Below are positions 10,975 through 22,042 of a stretch of DNA of 64,000 nucleotides, piece by piece. Position 1 is the first letter of the stretch, and each line of letters begins with the position of its first letter. The DNA lies in contig CAADRB010000018.1 in assembly GCA_900708905.1 (NCBI GenBank), forward strand, positions 1,533,658-1,597,657, written 5' to 3'. The DNA comes from Hymenolepis diminuta (lineage: Eukaryota > Platyhelminthes > Cestoda > Cyclophyllidea > Hymenolepididae). The position numbers and the translations under genes are program-made. The notes under the pieces were generated by a model. That model was not told where the DNA came from, did not search any database, and worked only from the letters and a program-made list of their open reading frames with translations.

Positions 10975-13900
10975 CTAAAATAGAGGCAAAGCGGGAAAAA
11001 TTATACAATTTGAATTCAATTCATGACATTATTTAACCTGTGGCATAGTCTCACCGTATTAAAGAAACTACCTCCCCTTTTTCAGTCCAGCTACACACTC
11101 TCTAAAATAATTTCCAAGCTCATTTAGAAAAGCGTTGTCTAACACTTACCATGAGCAAAGAAGTCGTAAAATGGAGTCTTCCTAGTGAGAAATTCGAATT
11201 TCACTCATCCATCGCATTTTTAATCTCTAAATTCACAAACAAGCATGTTAACCACTCTGCTATTGGCGCATAAAAATGCCGTACTCCGTTTACTAAAATC
11301 TCACTTATTTCGGTTTTTAACTATTGTTGATTTGTTGTCCTATTTGTAGACTTAAACAAATAAAACAGACGGTTTAGGTTATCTACGGGTCTTATGATAA
11401 CAATGTTTAACGACTGAACAGAAGTTAACATCTAATTAAAGTGTGTGTAGCTAATTGTAATTTTACTGTATGTCTAATATAAAATTGCACTTAGGTAACA
11501 TAAATGACAGTGAGACTAGAATCAGAAACTACCTTCTAACGGCAGATGACTTTATCAGCACATTTCCTTTAATCTATCCAGGCCTGTATAAATGTAAATA
11601 TGATTAGCTGTGTGGTAATAGGACAAGATGGTTTCAAAAGGTACTCTTAATGTCATGACTTTTATTCTCTACCTCTAAAAGGCCCTCGCCCTTCGATCTC
11701 CTATTTGGAATATTCTATTGTTCCTCACGTGCCGATGCTCCAATGATTAAAATGTGAATTTTTCTGCCTTTCAACAATAACTGGAAGACTAATTCAATTA
11801 TAAGGTAGAAATGTTGGATAAAGTGTAAAGACAGTTAAAACAGAAAAAAAGGGAGAAAAATAATAGGAGACTCCTGGTTCCTCGGTTCTCTCTACTCCCT
11901 TCTCATTCAAACCGGGTTTAGGTACGTTTACAAGAATAAGAAGCATAATCGTTTTATCAATCAAGCAATCGTAGTGAGTATTAAAAATAATAAATAAAGG
12001 TATTATTTATTTATTACCGAAAATGCAGGACCGGCACCTCCTATTTTCGGTGGCGAGGGAGACGCGGCAGCCAAGTAAATAATGTATGCAGCAAACAGAG
12101 TACCAATTAGACAAATCGTTGACAGTATAATCGCCAACCGACTTCCAATTATTAAGGACATCTTTGACTGATCTCGTCGCAAAGTTACTCGTGTCTCCTG
12201 ATTACTCTCTTCCACAGAATCCATACTTATCTACAAGAGAAAAATTTTGAAATAAGGTAAAAATATCAGTAACTAAGTGTGGAAACTCTTTCAATAAATA
12301 CAATGATAATCCTTCTCCTTGATAAGTGAACTTCCCTCAGATAGTTCAAAGTTCGTGAGATGATTGAAACAAATAAGTCCTTCTGAAAGTTGAAGAAGTG
12401 AAAGCAAAATTGGCATTTTACGGCTAGCAATCAGACCGCATACTACTGGTTTTTGTTCGATCGATCGACGAAGTTAAATTGTATCGGACTATTTCACTAC
12501 TTGCGTTAATAAAGGTCTGGAAGTAATCACTTTTTTTTGTAAACTGGTGACACAGTAATCAACGTTCACGCAAGTCAAATCAAAGATCACAAGATCCATA
12601 CTCATTGACGCACATTCGGCTATGTGGATAGCCAAGGGCACCAGTAATTTTTTATCAACAATAAATGTAGTAGAATGTAAGTTGCTCAAGTGAGTGGCTC
12701 CACATTGTTAATCCCGAACGAATAACCTTGTCCAATAAAATTACATTTCCTTGGCCATATTTTGAATAGTCTTCACCTGCACTTTGCTTCCCAACTTGTC
12801 AAAATCAAGGTTTGTCCTGACCTAATACCAGTGTAAATACAACCAATATCCATTTCCCAATTTACCTTTCTTCGGATTATGTGCAATGAATCTTAGTTGA
12901 ATCAACGGGAAATTCATTGAAAACCAGACTAGAAAATTCAACTACTTTCTCTTTGTAGCTTTCTTTGAAAACGATTTTTTACCCTTACTCTTAGGAATAA
13001 TGATTCAATAAGTTTCCCCAAACTTACTTCATATATTTAAAGGTTGATAAATGGGATTATATAATGCCATCACACCTGTGTCATGAACGAGAAAACAGTG
13101 TAATTGGAGCCCAAATTAAGAGTAAAATGGACAGATAAGTCGATTGTCACGTATCAGAACATATCAAACGGCCGACCTTTAAACTAAAAATTCTAACATC
13201 ACTGTAACAATCTAGATCCTAACTCAAGCCACTAAATTGCCTAATAAATAGTCATAGAAGAGCCCTGTTACTTCAACTTCAATGAAAAGTTGCCTTTTTT
13301 GAAGAGTGCAGAAAATATCATCCATAGAGTATAGGGTGAAGTTGGATAAAATCAGTAGGATCAAAACCTCCGAAGTTCAGTTATGAAAGTGTTTTCCAAC
13401 TCTCACCTTGGGTGGAGGATTTGATATCATGGGGTCTCTCCGCCCTTTATTAGCCATGTTTAACCCATTCTATTGGTTATTAGCGCATCATAGAGAAAAA
13501 CGAATAAATGAATCTAATTCAAAGTCTGCGATAGGAAAAATATTGACATTCAATTAAGAAAAAAGCAGTTGAGGCATTGATATGGAATCTATCACTGATA
13601 GATTAGGATTAATCATAGTTAATAATTTATGTCCTCGACCACACGATTGCAGTGTTTAAATGCTTTCAAGGAATTAAAAAAAGCAATATTTTTTATAAAT
13701 TTTCTCATGGATAACAAGAAATAAGCATTTTAATTACGCCAAAAGGCAAAAAATGGGCTTGCGGGTATAATTTGCAACGGAAAAAACTGAACTCCTAAAA
13801 TGAAACTTCAACTTACCGTCATAGCCCGATTCCTTCGACAGCAAACAACCGACCGCACCAAAAGGCCCAACTGATCATTTCCATAGAAAGCAGTCACCGC

Positions 13901-16900
13901 CAAAGCCACAAGCGGGGCAGTGATTCCCGACAACGAGACTGCCAAATGGAAAGTCAGGGTATTATAGGAGGCAGTAGAATAAGACTGAAGAGAAGGCAAC
14001 AATCCATTTGTCAAACAGCTTGAGTATCCTGTAAGAAGGAAGCAGACCCAAAAGAGACCCCCCGGACTTAAAGTTCGAACTTGGACTTCTTGTTCAGCAG
14101 CATTTGATGGCTTCGCTTCTTGATGTGTTCAAACAAAACCCTGTCATAGTTCTTTCTTATAGACAATAATTAGAAGTTAATGGGATCATGAATATACCTG
14201 GAGATTTTATCTCACTGTCTTCATTTTCATTGATAGGGGGGAGAGAGTGATGACGCTGGTAGGCAAGAGTGACTGATCGGCCGAGACCCATTGGAAGGCA
14301 GTCAAGAAGGAAGAAAGCCAGTAGACTCAGGCCCGTAGTAGCAGCGATCAGACCCATGAAAACAGAGACACCGAAGTTCGGCGGAATATAGATTGGAGTG
14401 ATATCTGTGGTTCCGTTTTCTTTATAGTAAAGTAAGATAAAAATGGGTATAATACGAGTTATTAAAAATCTGATCAAATAAGTGCATTAAGATCATACTT
14501 GACCCTTATCAGTGTTTATTTTCATCTTTTAGGGCAGACAAACAAAGAATACTTCAATTAAATCACGTCCCTTTCACTTGTTCTAAAGGACTTAATAGGG
14601 GAATTTTCATAGCCTCAGTAGCAGGCTGGCATTTGAGGAAAGACAATCTGGTCGACACTCTCTCGGCGTTAAGCATACATCATTATCTACCCAAATACCT
14701 GTAACCTGCACGAATACTAAGAAGTGAGTTTGTAAATACGTGTTTTTAATAAATCTTCCAAGTATTTGCGCGTAATTCCCAATACGTTTCACTTAGCAAT
14801 AAGATTTTTTCATTCTCTTTTCCATTTATCTAATTAAAGAAACTCCAGTGTGAATTTCTAGTAAGAATCTCCTATCGTTACTCGTATGTGAATCTAGAAA
14901 GGTTTCAACCTGATTAAAAAATAAAGATTCAATTAAATAGGTCATGTAGAAGGCGGCATGAATGAAAATTAAACTGATATTTTCATGGCTTTTTATCTTC
15001 TATCTCCAGCATTTACCAAAGAAATTATTGAAGATTAATGGACGAAATGAGAAAAGACTGTTTTGCCCCTGTGGGATTAAAATAATGATGGTGCGCTCTG
15101 TTCTTCCTTGAAATTGTTGAGAGCCGTAATCTTTGAGAAATTACTAAAAATGATTTTTTTTATTTTTATTTCTACCTTTAATTCAGTAAAATTCAGTTCC
15201 CTAGGCTTCGTAAAAGCAAAATTCGATGTATGAAGCTCAGCTTATTATAGTTAACGGTCACTTCAAAATACAGAGGAATCGATGGCTTGACACAGTAACA
15301 GCCACCTTAACAATTAATATCTACACCAGAACTCAAGATTAAAAAATGCATTTAGGGACACAGTGAATATAGGCACACTTTCAAAATGAATGAGTAGAGT
15401 CAAGCGATTAAACTATGCATTCTAGGCGCTGCAGAGGAACTAGTAATAAAAGCAAAAGAACAAGGTCAGAGAGCAGAATCCGGAGTTTGAGTATCCAAGC
15501 AAATTGCATTCAGAACTAAATAGCTCAGTTATCTTAAATCAGACAAATTTTATGAACACGGGTAAAAAACATTTTATTCCTTGTCGCAGTAGTCAGCATC
15601 TAAAAAGGAGGTCATGAGATCGATGGTCATTGACATGCATCGGTGATCAAAATAGTCAACTACACGAGTTAACTTGGAGTGATTGGAGGCAATTTTTTTT
15701 CATAAAAGTCAAAAGTTGTTAACATTTCTGGTAATTAACTTGAGAAGTCTTTTTTCAACTGAACTTTTTTGGTAAAAAGAAACTTGTCAAAGAGTGCAAA
15801 CTAAACGATAGCTCTTGTCAGAGCAGAAGAACTTTTAGTGATCACATTCATGAAGCATGATAGAATTTGATTGGAAAATTCCCTAATCTCAATGAAAGAA
15901 ATCATTGGCATTTCGGATGAATGATTGTATAAGAAAATTTACATCTCATTATTAAAATGACGCCACTTTCAGACGATGAGTATTTCTTCAGAAAAAAATG
16001 CTTTGATTGGTTCAAGTAGAACCAGATTATCAATACCATAATATGATAATTTATATATGGACGACGATCGCATAAGTATATAAAAACAACCTTTAACTGC
16101 ATTTATTAAACTTATTGAAGATTAGGAGTATGAAACATTAACGTCAACATCGCAAATATTTAGTTTTAACTTAGATACTTGAAATTGGAAGGTGAATTTG
16201 AATGTCAAGTTTATTATGGTGGTCAGTAAATTACTGCAAAATTCTTCGCAACATGTCAACCTGATTTGAATCTTCTGGGTCTTGGTTGGTTGGACGATTT
16301 GAAGCTGTTAAAGCAAATTACACACTTCCTTGCCGAAAAGTCTTCTGCAACTCCAATGACGGAATAAAAAACTACCTCAAAGAAAATCAGAAAACGGAAC
16401 GAAAGTTACAAGAAGAATACTGGCGAACCTGTTAATAAAACAAACATGAGAAGTGAATCCGATAGAAGAACGACCGAAGATGAACAGAAAATATTCAAAA
16501 AAATTTTCAGAGACAGCCTAGGCTGATGCACGAAAGTGAAAGCAAACCTGTACCTGAAAGGAAATTTGAGATCGAAATTCGAGAGAAATGAAGCGCCCAG
16601 CTTCATTCTCTGCTATATAAAGTATAGATGAAAAACTGTCATGTCTTGAAAGAACTGGTGTCCTGCAACCGGAAATCCTACTCAAAAGAGGCCGTGCCAA
16701 TTGTGGCTGTGCGAAAACAGAATAGTAGCACTCGTTTACGTGTCGATTTTTCCACTGATTTGAATGCAGCTCCTGAAGATAACCATCATCCACTTCCTGT
16801 AGCTGAAAATATTTTTGCAAATCTCAATGGTAGCACATACGTTGCGAATTTGGATTTATCAGAAGCTTATCTGCAAGTCGAGGTCGAATAAGAATATCGT

Positions 16901-19900
16901 GAACATCTGACCATCAACATGTACAGGGCCTATATCAAATTAACAGATTTTTGTTCGAACTGACATCAGCCCCTGCTATCTTCCAATACATAATGGAGAG
17001 TATGATCAGTGACAGCTGCATATCGGGACGATGCCGCAGTAGTTGGGCGAACGAAGAAAAACTTAGAGCCAATAGAATGTTTGCTTGAGCGCATTGTAGA
17101 CATATCCGAAAGGGGTCTGTTGAAAGCAAAAAGGGAGGAGCGACAGAGGGAGTTATTCGAAAGTTCAAACTGACCTACAGGAGGACTTCTCATTCGATGG
17201 TGGATGGTAAATCGCCCGTAGGATTACAGATGGGAAGAACAGTTCGAACCATCAACCATGCTATGACACCAAAGAACAAGGCAGACGATTCAGTGAAAAG
17301 AGATTAAAGAGGCACATCACGGTCGGTGATCTCGTGCTTGTTCGTGATTTCCGAATTCGTCACTCCTGGACGGCTGAAACTGTACTCAAACGACGGAGAA
17401 AAGTCATCTATGAAATTCAGGTAAATGATGCTATTTGGATCTGGCACAAAAACCAATCGAGGCCACGTATTGCGAGAACTAAATTAACACCAGTATCAAC
17501 TTCACTTACCTCCTTCTGGATATTTTTAAACTTCTACCAAGTAAGTCGTATAAGGCCCGAGAAAGAAATCCAGAACAACAGAAATTCTGCCCAAAAGAGA
17601 CTCATCGAAAGCCCAGAAGACCTTAGGTGAAATTGAAGTCTAAGTTATACGAGGAGGGAGCAGCCTAAGAATGGGAGGTGTCAAGGAGAAAATGAAAGTA
17701 GGCAAATTATTAATATTTTCCCTTGACGATGTTGAAATTTTACTTTATGTTTACTTCTCTTTTTATTGGAAATAAATTGTTTATCCGGATTAATGAATAA
17801 CTTTGTACAGGACACAATTTGTCCAAGGTAACTAGATATCGTCACATAAAGTTCTAACATCATCAAATTTGTATTGTCTGCCCTCCACTACTACTTTTAT
17901 GGGTATTTTTTAATTTTTAGCTGGAATTACATAGTTCAATTCTAGAGGAATACGATTAAACCAACAAAGATAAGATAAATCAGTTATTTCTACAATATTT
18001 TAGTCAGTGTCATGAACTTGCCTTGACTGTAAGAAGATACAAATGAATTAAACAGCCACAACCAGCCATTCAATTAAATCAACCAATTAACAAGCTCTGA
18101 TCTCTGGCGGACATTCATTTACTCAGGAACAAGGATCAAATCATGAATATTGAGCTTTAGAATATTCGAAGATTACAAATGTGAATTATAAAATAATACT
18201 TAGATTGGTCTAACACATTGACTCACTTCAACTAGACTCACCATTAATGACCGGAACACATTCGGGTTCTGAGTTGACACCCTGACCAAGAGCGTAGAAA
18301 CTGGGCAGAAGACCCGATGCAGTTTCACCGAAGAGCAGAGCACCAGCGTACACAGGCGGCATATTTGCCAAGTATGCCAGGAAGGTTACACTTGACATGC
18401 AATCGATCATACCCAATAGGAAAGTTAACAGAAAGAGACCCAAGCTGTGATTATGCAAAGCCTCCGGAGTCACTGGTGTTACATAAACTGTGTTCTCTGG
18501 AAGACCAGGAAGGTATACAACGGCCTGAAGAAGACAAGAGAAAGTGATATGAACTGTACAAATAATTTGAACTTACATCCCAAAATTGAGTTAGAAGAAG
18601 TGACGAAATTAGACCGACAATGAGAATGATATAATTAGCCAATCGTTCTGGAGGTTGGATAAGACTCATAAACCAGCTTCCATTATCAGCTCGCCCAAAT
18701 TTGCGACAAACTCGCGTAAGAAGGACATAGAAGAGAGGACCAACATTGGCAAGCTGAAAAACCATGAAAATGTTTTTTTGTTTACGTTGCAATGGTAAAA
18801 GCCTAATTTCTGCTGTTAAGATCTAAGTGACCACTAACTAGACTACAGTTAACTGACTAGGAGAGAAGGTAGAAGTTAGGTCACGCCAAGATTATTTATT
18901 CACTTAGCCGACAGGCCGCCACAGCATTAATAGTTTTTTTCTAAACTGAATACCAAGGTATAAGGAGCAGTATGCGTCCGATTATTGATGACTGATAGGT
19001 CAGTGAGAGATCGTCTGCAAAATATGAATTGCATATTGAGACAAATAATAGACTTTATGATCTTGAGCCATGGTTTGCCAACACAGTTTTGACTTCATAT
19101 TAGTTTACTGAACCAGTGCACTGAACTACTTTAGCCTAGGAGAACCGTGCATCTTTTAAACCAATGCTTGAATTGCAGGGCATTTCATCATATCTGTTTT
19201 AAGAATAAGTTTTTCAATAATACGATTGGATATGATGACAATTCATTTAATTTCATATTTGTGCGCTACGCCTCAACAAATCGCGTTCGTTTAATTTGCA
19301 GAATTGAGACTTCTATGAAATTTTTTATTTGGACAGCTTTCATGAGGGATTAGGTATTCGAGTCTGACCTCTATTAAGTCAGCTGCATGAATGAAGGTTC
19401 AATCAAACAACGATTCCTCATCCACTTTCGATAAAAATGGAGAGGTAACGCAAAACATGACACCAGTCATGAAGAAGACTTCAAAAGAAGTTCGATCTTT
19501 TCTATCTAACATTTAAAATTGGTTTTTCATTTTAAAACGCGAATGCGGTTCTGTTGACAATGTTAAAATTTATTAAATTAATAAATGCACATTGTTATTT
19601 TAAAATAAACTATACAATTCCGGAAAATCAGTTTTATTTGGATTTCATCTACAACCTATGCAAATCCCAACTTGAACTAGAATATGCATAAAACTGGAAA
19701 AATACCCCATGCACTAAACGGAGTATACATACATTCCAATAAATGAACTTTGCAATTAGTCATATTTAAAGAACAATGTAATTGAATTGACTGTAAAGAC
19801 TGACTAACTTGAATGATGATAGAAAGGTATGCGGGTAAGTTCCAGCCCTCGGGGAGAACGTTGACCAGGGATGGAAGTTCCATCCATAAACCATTTATAG

Positions 19901-20054
19901 CGACCCATGAACTGATTCCGAAAAAAATTAGAAAAATTGCATTCCACCATGAAAATGAAATTTGCGCTACGTGATCATCATCTGGTTCAATTATGGATGG
20001 CCCAGCATTTGGGTCGAAATTCGAGTATCCATCTGAGTCGAAGTCGGAAGCCAT
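10774..20054 (-). CDS. SLC52A: Riboflavin transporter, SLC52A (RFVT) family, seven coding exons
   Basis: Plasma-membrane facilitator that takes up riboflavin (vitamin B2), which animals cannot make. Exons on the minus strand in order: 20054-19809, 18753-18577, 18524-18242, 14419-14198, 14118-13817, 12230-12018, 10974-10774. All junctions have AG/GT boundaries and keep frame, giving 1644 nt and 547 aa, somewhat longer than vertebrate members (about 445-470 aa). The N-terminus (1-30) is acidic. The family signature [15 protein letters not shown] (50-64) is followed by SIIIQ-LANVGP across the first junction. About eleven hydrophobic segments can be counted, matching the family topology, and the C-terminal half shows [13 protein letters not shown] and the [17 protein letters not shown] helix. 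The main difference from relatives is a longer hydrophilic loop after segment 6, around residues 270-325. The start is the ATG at 20054; a 3' splice site lies 4 nt upstream. Which paralogue it matches cannot be told. Confidence 0.9.
12018..12230 (-). CDS. SLC52A: Riboflavin transporter exon 6
   Basis: Residues 411-481: a charged loop, then membrane segment 9 ending in [15 protein letters not shown], a motif typical of this position in the family. The acceptor is TCTCTTGTAG and the donor TCG|gtaata; both ends are phase 0. Confidence 0.85.
13817..14118 (-). CDS. SLC52A: Riboflavin transporter exon 5
   Basis: Residues 310-410. It starts with the end of the hydrophilic loop, then two membrane segments including [20 protein letters not shown] and [20 protein letters not shown]. 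The acceptor ACATCAAG is weak but is the only one that restores phase. The donor is ACG|gtaagt, phase 0. Confidence 0.82.
14198..14419 (-). CDS. SLC52A: Riboflavin transporter exon 4
   Basis: Completes codon 236 and runs to 309 plus one base. It carries a short extracellular stretch with an N-glycosylation-type NGT, membrane segment 6 ([23 protein letters not shown]) shown here only by its limits, and the start of a hydrophilic loop. The acceptor ATAAAG is weak in pyrimidines but fits in phase. The donor is CCAG|gtatat. Confidence 0.82.
15583..15660 (+). repeat. tRNA-derived SINE-like fragment (family S), in transporter intron 3
   Basis: It contains a degenerate A-box-like GTCGCAGTAGTCAGC and a B-box-like GAGGTCATGAGATCGATGG (15608-15626), followed by GTCATTGACATGCATC and a GTCAAC near the end. 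This order matches the fragment at 39461-39560. No foldable intact tRNA is present. Confidence 0.4.
16200..17680 (+). mobile_element. Ty3/Gypsy retrotransposon fossil with internal deletion
   Basis: It lies antisense inside intron 3 of the transporter gene. In order along the plus strand, and broken by frameshifts and stops: a protease-RT linker ([12 protein letters not shown] near 16268, then [14 protein letters not shown] near 16520-16560); reverse transcriptase ([47 protein letters not shown] at 16690-16890; SAPAIFQ near 16965; the catalytic YxDD box as YRDD near 17020); then directly the integrase end ([21 protein letters not shown] near 17185-17250 and a [10 protein letters not shown]...[11 protein letters not shown] tail at 17334-17470). 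RNase H and most of the integrase are missing. A purine-rich tract before TGTCA at 17679 may mark the edge of a 3' LTR. It is non-functional. Confidence 0.85.
18242..18524 (-). CDS. SLC52A: Riboflavin transporter exon 3
   Basis: Residues 142-235 plus one base. It has two membrane segments, including [15 protein letters not shown] and [20 protein letters not shown], the most conserved part of the family. The acceptor is CTTCTTCAG and the donor AATG|gtgagt, phase 1. Confidence 0.9.
18577..18753 (-). CDS. SLC52A: Riboflavin transporter exon 2
   Basis: Residues 83-141, from [12 protein letters not shown] through a hydrophilic loop to the membrane helix [20 protein letters not shown]. The acceptor is GGTTTTTCAG and the donor GAT|gtaagt; both ends are phase 0. 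Confidence 0.9.
19809..20054 (-). CDS. SLC52A: Riboflavin transporter exon 1
   Basis: Encodes residues 1-82: an acidic cytosolic N-terminus, transmembrane segment 1 and the family signature [11 protein letters not shown]. It ends in CAA|gttagt, phase 0. The ATG is preceded by a good 3' splice site (TTTCCAG followed by TGGA), so the 5'UTR begins in another exon or in a spliced leader. Confidence 0.9.
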
Positions 20055-20774
20055 TCCACTGGAAATAATAGTAAAATTATGAAACTGTCAAAGGACAAAT
20101 TCAACAAATACTTTGAATACATGTCTTTAAAAATTTTAATATTTAACTATGAACCGTTAACGTTAAATAAAAATAGGTGAAAGGGACTAACTTAGATATT
20201 TTGTAATCAGAGCTTGTGAGAAATCCTATTTCAAGACTGCATTTAATCGACTGCAATTACCTTGAGTTGACCAATAAAGTAGTAGTTCGCAAAAAAATAA
20301 TTTGACCCATTCAGGAAACGATTGCTATTAAAAATGTATGAAACTATTAAAATACTAATTAAATACTAATTAGCATAATAAAAACGAAAAGTTTAATTTT
20401 TGCTTATATTTGTAGAACATTCAATTTAAGAACTGAATAGTAAAGTAACTATTACATCTTCATAAACTTTAATAATTACGAATGTTATATGTCCACAGAA
20501 TCCATTTTTCTCTAACTGGAAATTTTAACTGAATCTTCCGATTAGGAAGAGAACATACCAGTTTATTTTTCAGTCACTAGGGACGCACGTATCATCATCT
20601 CTCGAGGTATCCGCATAAAAAAATAAAACAATATTTTTGTCAAAATAATGCCTATATATAAAATTCTTGAGTGTTTTCATTTAAATTCTTTTTAACTCTC
20701 TTTCAATCGAATGAATTTAAAAACCTTACGGTTGTAACTGTCGTATAATATAATATCCAACCTATTGATGCGAA

Positions 20775-21060
20775 GCCAACAAATCAGAGCATAGAGCTGC
20801 AGCGTTTATGTTTTACTTCAAGGCAATCTATTTCCACAGGTTGTCTCAAAGTTGTCCAATACCCTTATCGAAATCCGAGCACACGCCGCTCCTAACATCT
20901 TGGCAACTAATTGCAAATCTGGCTCTCTTTTGATCTCTGTGCACCAATAACGTAAAAACAACCTGTATTCCTATAAAGTGCCTCTATGTGATTAACAAAA
21001 TGTCTTGAGTTAACTATAGTCTTGTCCTAGCTCTCTGAGTCTGGGTCAACTACAGCTTAG
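20775..21060. repeat. Dispersed repeat C, copy 2
   Basis: Same orientation and order of anchors as 1088-1460 (CCAACAAAT, AGAGCTGCAG, then CTCTGAGTC and TCAACT). The identity between anchors is low, so the relation rests on two short blocks. Confidence 0.3.
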
Positions 21061-21677
21061 TGATGTCAAGTAGGCACATGCATTATAAGTTCACACCGAG
21101 TTATTAGTTCGGCTTAGAAGGCTCTGTTTTACAAAAAATACCATAACTCTTACTTACAAATATTAAGCGTTCACAGCAATGTAATAAGAAAAAATCTCGA
21201 ATTATAATTATTATTACAAAAGGGATGAATTTTAGAAATGTATTTCGCATTAACATACTTGCAGCAAATTTTTGATTACTTAGACTCTCTCTAACACTCA
21301 TGTAAAAAGCGAAAATACTGGAATCTTTATTTTTTACTTGACATCGTTGTAATATCCATTGAAGTGAAATTTAATATATTTTAAATGACTGTGACCTTAA
21401 ATGCAATTGGCTATCGTTCATGCGCTTGAATTAATAAAACTCGGCTATACTCTTCTGCAATGCAAATTTGAGGTAATTATTTAAAAACAATTGCTTTGTT
21501 AATTGTAATGCCTTCTTTTTTGTAATTCAATGTTTGAAATTAGGTAGATTTGAGTAATTTTTGCTTGAAAAGCACGTTTAACCTCTTATTTTTAAGTTTT
21601 GCTTATTTGTATATGTTAGATTGGATTATATTTGCTATTTACTGGCATCTGTGACATTGGTTTCCTTTCGTTATTAA

Positions 21678-21688
21678 TTTTTTACAGT
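21678..21688 (+). promoter_or_regulatory. 3' splice site 1 nt before the USP start codon
   Basis: A pyrimidine-rich run ends in TTTTTTACAG at 21687, and the ATG begins at 21689 after a single T. This is either the end of a 5'UTR intron or a spliced-leader trans-splice acceptor. In the second case the mature 5'UTR would be the leader plus one base. Confidence 0.6.
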
Positions 21689-22042
21689 ATGGAGAGCAAT
21701 AAATGCAAGGATAAAAGTCGCACATCTACTCCAATATCCTCGAATGAAATGTCAGATAGCCTCACTTCCTTCTCTACAAATGATATTATTTTCAATCTAC
21801 CCGGGTTAACAAACCTTGGCAATACTTGCTATATTAATGCAACGCTGCAATGTCTCCTTACAATACAACCTCTTGTGGAGTGGCTTCTCAGTAAACCTCA
21901 CCTTAAAACTTCAGGACCAGTTTATAAGCCCGACGGCCCTCTCCTAACCCCTATCTTATCCGATCTTGTGATCGCCATATTCGGGGGAAACTATATTTCT
22001 GAATTGAAGAGGTTCAGAACTGTTATTGGTGATCTCGTAAAA
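21689..22042 (+). CDS. USP exon 1
   Basis: Residues 1-118: a short polar N-terminus, then the Cys box with Cys47. It ends GTA AAA|gtaggt, phase 0. The upstream in-frame codons (from 21632) precede a 3' splice site and lack an ATG, so the start at 21689 (MESNKC) is chosen. Confidence 0.88.

Larger units (their letters stand above)
20055..21688. other. Interval between two divergent genes
   Basis: About 1.6 kb separates the start codons of the transporter (minus) and the protease (plus). It must contain the 5' non-coding exons or spliced-leader acceptor regions of both, and probably both promoters. No CpG-rich block, TATA box in a convincing place, or other gene is seen. Dispersed repeat C copy 2 occupies 20775-21060, which suggests the promoters lie outside it. 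Confidence 0.6.

Noticed and set aside
12489..12689. 66-codon frame in transporter intron 5
   Set aside because: Exons 5 and 6 join in phase without it, and it resembles no part of riboflavin transporters.
16518..16820. 100-codon minus-strand frame over the Gypsy fossil
   Set aside because: It is the antisense shadow of the reverse transcriptase region.
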